DNA from: Pseudomonas sp. AKS31
GTDB lineage: Bacteria > Pseudomonadota > Gammaproteobacteria > Pseudomonadales > Pseudomonadaceae
Direction of reading: 5' to 3'
NCBI RefSeq assembly: GCF_023634765.1
Contig: NZ_JAMLFX010000017.1
Coordinates: 1-64,000 of the forward strand
DNA length: 64,000 nt
In this document: positions 61,526 to 64,000 of the stretch, one piece after another
How the letters are laid out: each line of letters begins with the position of its first letter
Numbering within the stretch: the first letter of the stretch is position 1
The notes under the pieces: model-generated
What the model was told of the DNA's origin: nothing
Databases searched by the model: none
The model's input: the letters and a program-made list of their open reading frames with translations, nothing else
Translations under genes and position numbers: made by a program

Positions 61526-64000
61526 GATAACCTTGAATGCCTTTGTCGAGGAAGCTCTCTACCTTGGCGCCGGTGAGGCCGCCGAGTCCCTTCAGAACAA
61601 TTTGGAGGAAGACGCCATGGTCGCCTTTTTCGTTTTGCGGAGCTTCCTGGCTGAACTCGTCATAGGAAACCCAGTAACGGTTGATCAGGCGCAGTTTCCA
61701 GCAGCAGTTGTCGTACTCGAAACCACCGAAGGCTTCCAGCGTACGGTTGCGGTTGTAGTCGTACTGCCAGCGGCTGATCGCGTTCCACTGCGGAACGATC
61801 GGCCAGATGACCGAGAAGTCATGCTGCTGGATCTTGTAGTAGTCCTTCACGTAGCCAGGTTGGCCAGGAGTGCCATAGTCACCACCACCCACCGACCATT
61901 TACCGGTGTTCTGGTCGTAACGAACCTGGTCGTTGCGATAGCGATAGCCGGCGTTGATAACCTTGTTCGGGTTGTCTTCAGGCTGGTAGTGGAACATCGC
62001 ACTGCCGGAACGCGGGCTGCGGCTGTCCGGATCCCAGTTGTAGTCGGCCGTGGTGCGCCAGTCGCGGTTCCAGCGGTATTCGTATTCCAGTGCGTATGGC
62101 GAAACATCGGACTGGGCATCTTTGCGATCCTTGAACGCGATGCCTGGCAGTTGTACTTCACGATCCTTGAAGTAGTAAGCCTGACCGACGCTGATGCGTT
62201 GACGCTCGAAACCGTTGTCTTCGATCCAGCGGCTGGTTACACCCAGCGACAGTTTGTTCTCATCGCCGACACGGTCGGCGCCGGAGAAGCGGTTGTCACG
62301 GAACAGCGAGGCGTAGTTGAAGGTGTATTCGCTGGTGTCGAATACTGGAATGTCTTCCTGATCGACCTTGGGTACATAGAGGTAGAACAGACGTGGTTCC
62401 AGGGTCTGGCGGTAGTTCTTGCCGAAGTACGACGTGTTGCGGTCGAAATACAGGCCGCTGTCGATGCTGGCAATCGGTACGCCACGGTTCTGGCTGCTGT
62501 CGAATTCGCCGTTAAGTTTTTTCTGTTCGGCAGTCATCGCATCGATCTGCGATTTACCGGTGTTATCCAGGTCCAGCTGGTACTGGGTGTACTGGTACTT
62601 CAGCGACGGCTTCAGGAAGCCGTAAGTCCAGTTCATCGGCAGACTGACGCCTGGTTTCAGGTTCAGCCGGTCGCCGTTGGCTCGGTCCAAACCACGAATG
62701 TTGGTATCCAGTCTTGGGGATGAATTGCCGTTTTCGTCGATGAAATCGCCGGTTTTCAGGTCACGATCAAACCGCACGATCTCGGTTTCGTAATCGAAAT
62801 TCAAACCTTCCGGATGGTACGGCAGCTGACCATTAAAGGTGATCTGCGGCAGACGGCCATACGGCGTGATGTTCGAAACGGTAGCCAGCTGGTACTGCTG
62901 AGCATTCAGACGAGCCGTGTAGCTGTCACCACGATAGGTAACCGAACCCTGCTGATTGACGAAGTCTTCTGATTTCACACCAATCTGATCGGTTTGCAGA
63001 TCCTGGAAATAATAAGGATCGCTGATCTTGGTGTAGTCAACCTGGGTGAGCACACGAGAGTCGAGACCGCCCTTGTGCTGCCAGTTGTACATGTAGCGGG
63101 TTTTTTCGTAGTCGGTCTGCTTGCTGCGCTCGGTATCGTCATCGTTCAGATAAGCCGCACCAAACTGACCCTCACTCGACTTGGTCAGGTAACGGAATTC
63201 GCCTTCCACCAACATGCCACGCTTGCTCATGTAGCGCGGGTACAACGTGGCGTCGTAGTTCGGGGCCAGGTTGAAGTAGTACGGCGTGACCAGCATGAAG
63301 CCGGTGTCGCTGCCGCTGCCGATGGTCGGCGGCAGGAAGCCCGACTGACGACGGTCGTCGATCGGGAAGTAGATGTACGGCGTGTACAGAATCGGAATGT
63401 CTTTTACGCGCAGCGTCACGTTGGTCGCGGTGCCGAAACCGGTGGCCGGGTTCAGGGTGATGTTGTTGCCCTTGAGCTGCCAGGCGTTGCTGTTCGGTTC
63501 GCACGTGGTGTACGTGCCGTCCTTCAGACGGATGATCGCGTTTTCGGCACGCTTGGCGTACAGCGCGTTACCGCGGATGCGCGATTTGTGCATCACGTAT
63601 TCGGCGTTGTCGACCTTGGCTTCACCGGTGTCGAGCTGTACATCGGCGTGGTCGCCGACGATCAGCGCGCCGTTGTCGCGGATACGTACATCGCCATTGA
63701 GTTCGGCGCGGCTCTCGGCCTGATACAGGCTGGCCTCGTCGGATTCGACCTGCATGCTGCCCTGACGCAGTACTACGTCACCGGCCAGCGTACCGACTTG
63801 ATCATCGGTGTTATAGCGCGAGGCTTTTGCGCCGATAAAGGTCGGAGCATCGCTTTTATTCGTCTTGTCATTCATGCCAGGACGAATCGGTTCGATATAG
63901 GCACCAGAGCAGTAAGGCCCGGTCTCGGCCAGTTGAGCGGCGGTGAGCTTCTCGCGCGGAACCCAGTCGAGGTGACTGAAGTCTTCGCTACGGGATTTCA
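61500..64000 (-). CDS. lptD: LPS-assembly protein LptD, N-terminus outside the window
   Basis: The outer-membrane barrel that inserts lipopolysaccharide. The frame stays open to the window edge, giving about 833 residues and lacking the signal peptide and first residues. The first visible part, LDWVPREKLTAAQLAETG followed by PYCSGAYIEP, carries the N-terminal Cys region. The OstA-like N-domain (DEASLYQAESRAELNGDVRI) is followed by the barrel, with the paired cysteines in NCCWKLRLINRYWVSY near the C-terminus. The Met at 63875 is internal, not the start. Confidence 0.96.
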   Translation of the reverse strand, partial: KSRSEDFSHLDWVPREKLTAAQLAETGPYCSGAYIEPIRPGMNDKTNKSDAPTFIGAKASRYNTDDQVGTLAGDVVLRQGSMQVESDEASLYQAESRAELNGDVRIRDNGALIVGDHADVQLDTGEAKVDNAEYVMHKSRIRGNALYAKRAENAIIRLKDGTYTTCEPNSNAWQLKGNNITLNPATGFGTATNVTLRVKDIPILYTPYIYFPIDDRRQSGFLPPTIGSGSDTGFMLVTPYYFNLAPNYDATLYPRYMSKRGMLVEGEFRYLTKSSEGQFGAAYLNDDDTERSKQTDYEKTRYMYNWQHKGGLDSRVLTQVDYTKISDPYYFQDLQTDQIGVKSEDFVNQQGSVTYRGDSYTARLNAQQYQLATVSNITPYGRLPQITFNGQLPYHPEGLNFDYETEIVRFDRDLKTGDFIDENGNSSPRLDTNIRGLDRANGDRLNLKPGVSLPMNWTYGFLKPSLKYQYTQYQLDLDNTGKSQIDAMTAEQKKLNGEFDSSQNRGVPIASIDSGLYFDRNTSYFGKNYRQTLEPRLFYLYVPKVDQEDIPVFDTSEYTFNYASLFRDNRFSGADRVGDENKLSLGVTSRWIEDNGFERQRISVGQAYYFKDREVQLPGIAFKDRKDAQSDVSPYALEYEYRWNRDWRTTADYNWDPDSRSPRSGSAMFHYQPEDNPNKVINAGYRYRNDQVRYDQNTGKWSVGGGDYGTPGQPGYVKDYYKIQQHDFSVIWPIVPQWNAISRWQYDYNRNRTLEAFGGFEYDNCCWKLRLINRYWVSYDEFSQEAPQNEKGDHGVFLQIVLKGLGGLTGAKVESFLDKGIQGYREREDQAF

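Overview
The window is a chromosomal segment of a Pseudomonas, most likely of the P. fluorescens group. The protein families, the REP-type intergenic repeats and the GacA-box/RsmY locus all point there. From memory, gene order follows P. aeruginosa PAO1 around PA0482-PA0508 and PA0575-PA0595. The pqq and dav block (about 25.2-36.1 kb) instead resembles the arrangement in P. putida KT2440. No prophage, transposase, CRISPR array or toxin/secretion cluster is visible; this is mostly core genome.

Layout. 0.3-9.6 kb: malate synthase G (glcB), an ACT-domain GcvR-like regulator, the EamA transporter rarD, the kinase srkA, a Tat-exported PhoX-type phosphatase, a ModE-type regulator and comF. 9.7-14.3 kb: the biotin operon bioB-F-H-C-D, with a BirA-type operator over the bioB -35. 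14.4-22.1 kb: a 98-residue protein with flagellar rod/hook-like ends, then three paralogous acyl-CoA dehydrogenases with a membrane diguanylate cyclase between the first two. The first dehydrogenase has a PsrA-type palindrome at its promoter and the cyclase has a Crp/Vfr palindrome. 22.1-25.1 kb: the small RNA RsmY with its GacA upstream activating sequence, a LysR regulator, a class-III aminotransferase and a Pmp3 membrane peptide.

25.2-36.1 kb (minus strand): the PQQ operon pqqF-A-B-C-D-E plus an S9 peptidase, then lysine catabolism genes davB-davA and an Lrp-type regulator. 36.2-38.9 kb: a Tat-exported aminotransferase, an AT-rich acyltransferase, and a CAU-anticodon tRNA (probably tRNA-Ile2). 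38.9-47.4 kb: an RmcA-type PAS-GGDEF-EAL protein and the macromolecular synthesis genes rpoD, dnaG and rpsU. 47.5-51.4 kb: tsaD, plsY, folB, folK and cca. 51.5-56.6 kb: the stress module spoVR-yeaH-prkA with a structured leader. 56.7-64.0 kb: the conserved lptD-surA-pdxA-ksgA-apaG-apaH-glpE series, with lptD cut by the window edge.

The least explained signals are non-coding or regulatory: the three-hairpin prkA leader, the 13-bp inverted repeat before rpsU, the palindrome over the rpsU stop codon, the pqqA/pqqB hairpin, and the operators at bioB, the first acyl-CoA dehydrogenase gene and the diguanylate cyclase gene. Among proteins, the small rod/hook-like protein and the Tat-exported aminotransferase are the best candidates for undescribed functions. 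Most functional names rest on recognised motifs and remembered synteny; no searches were run.
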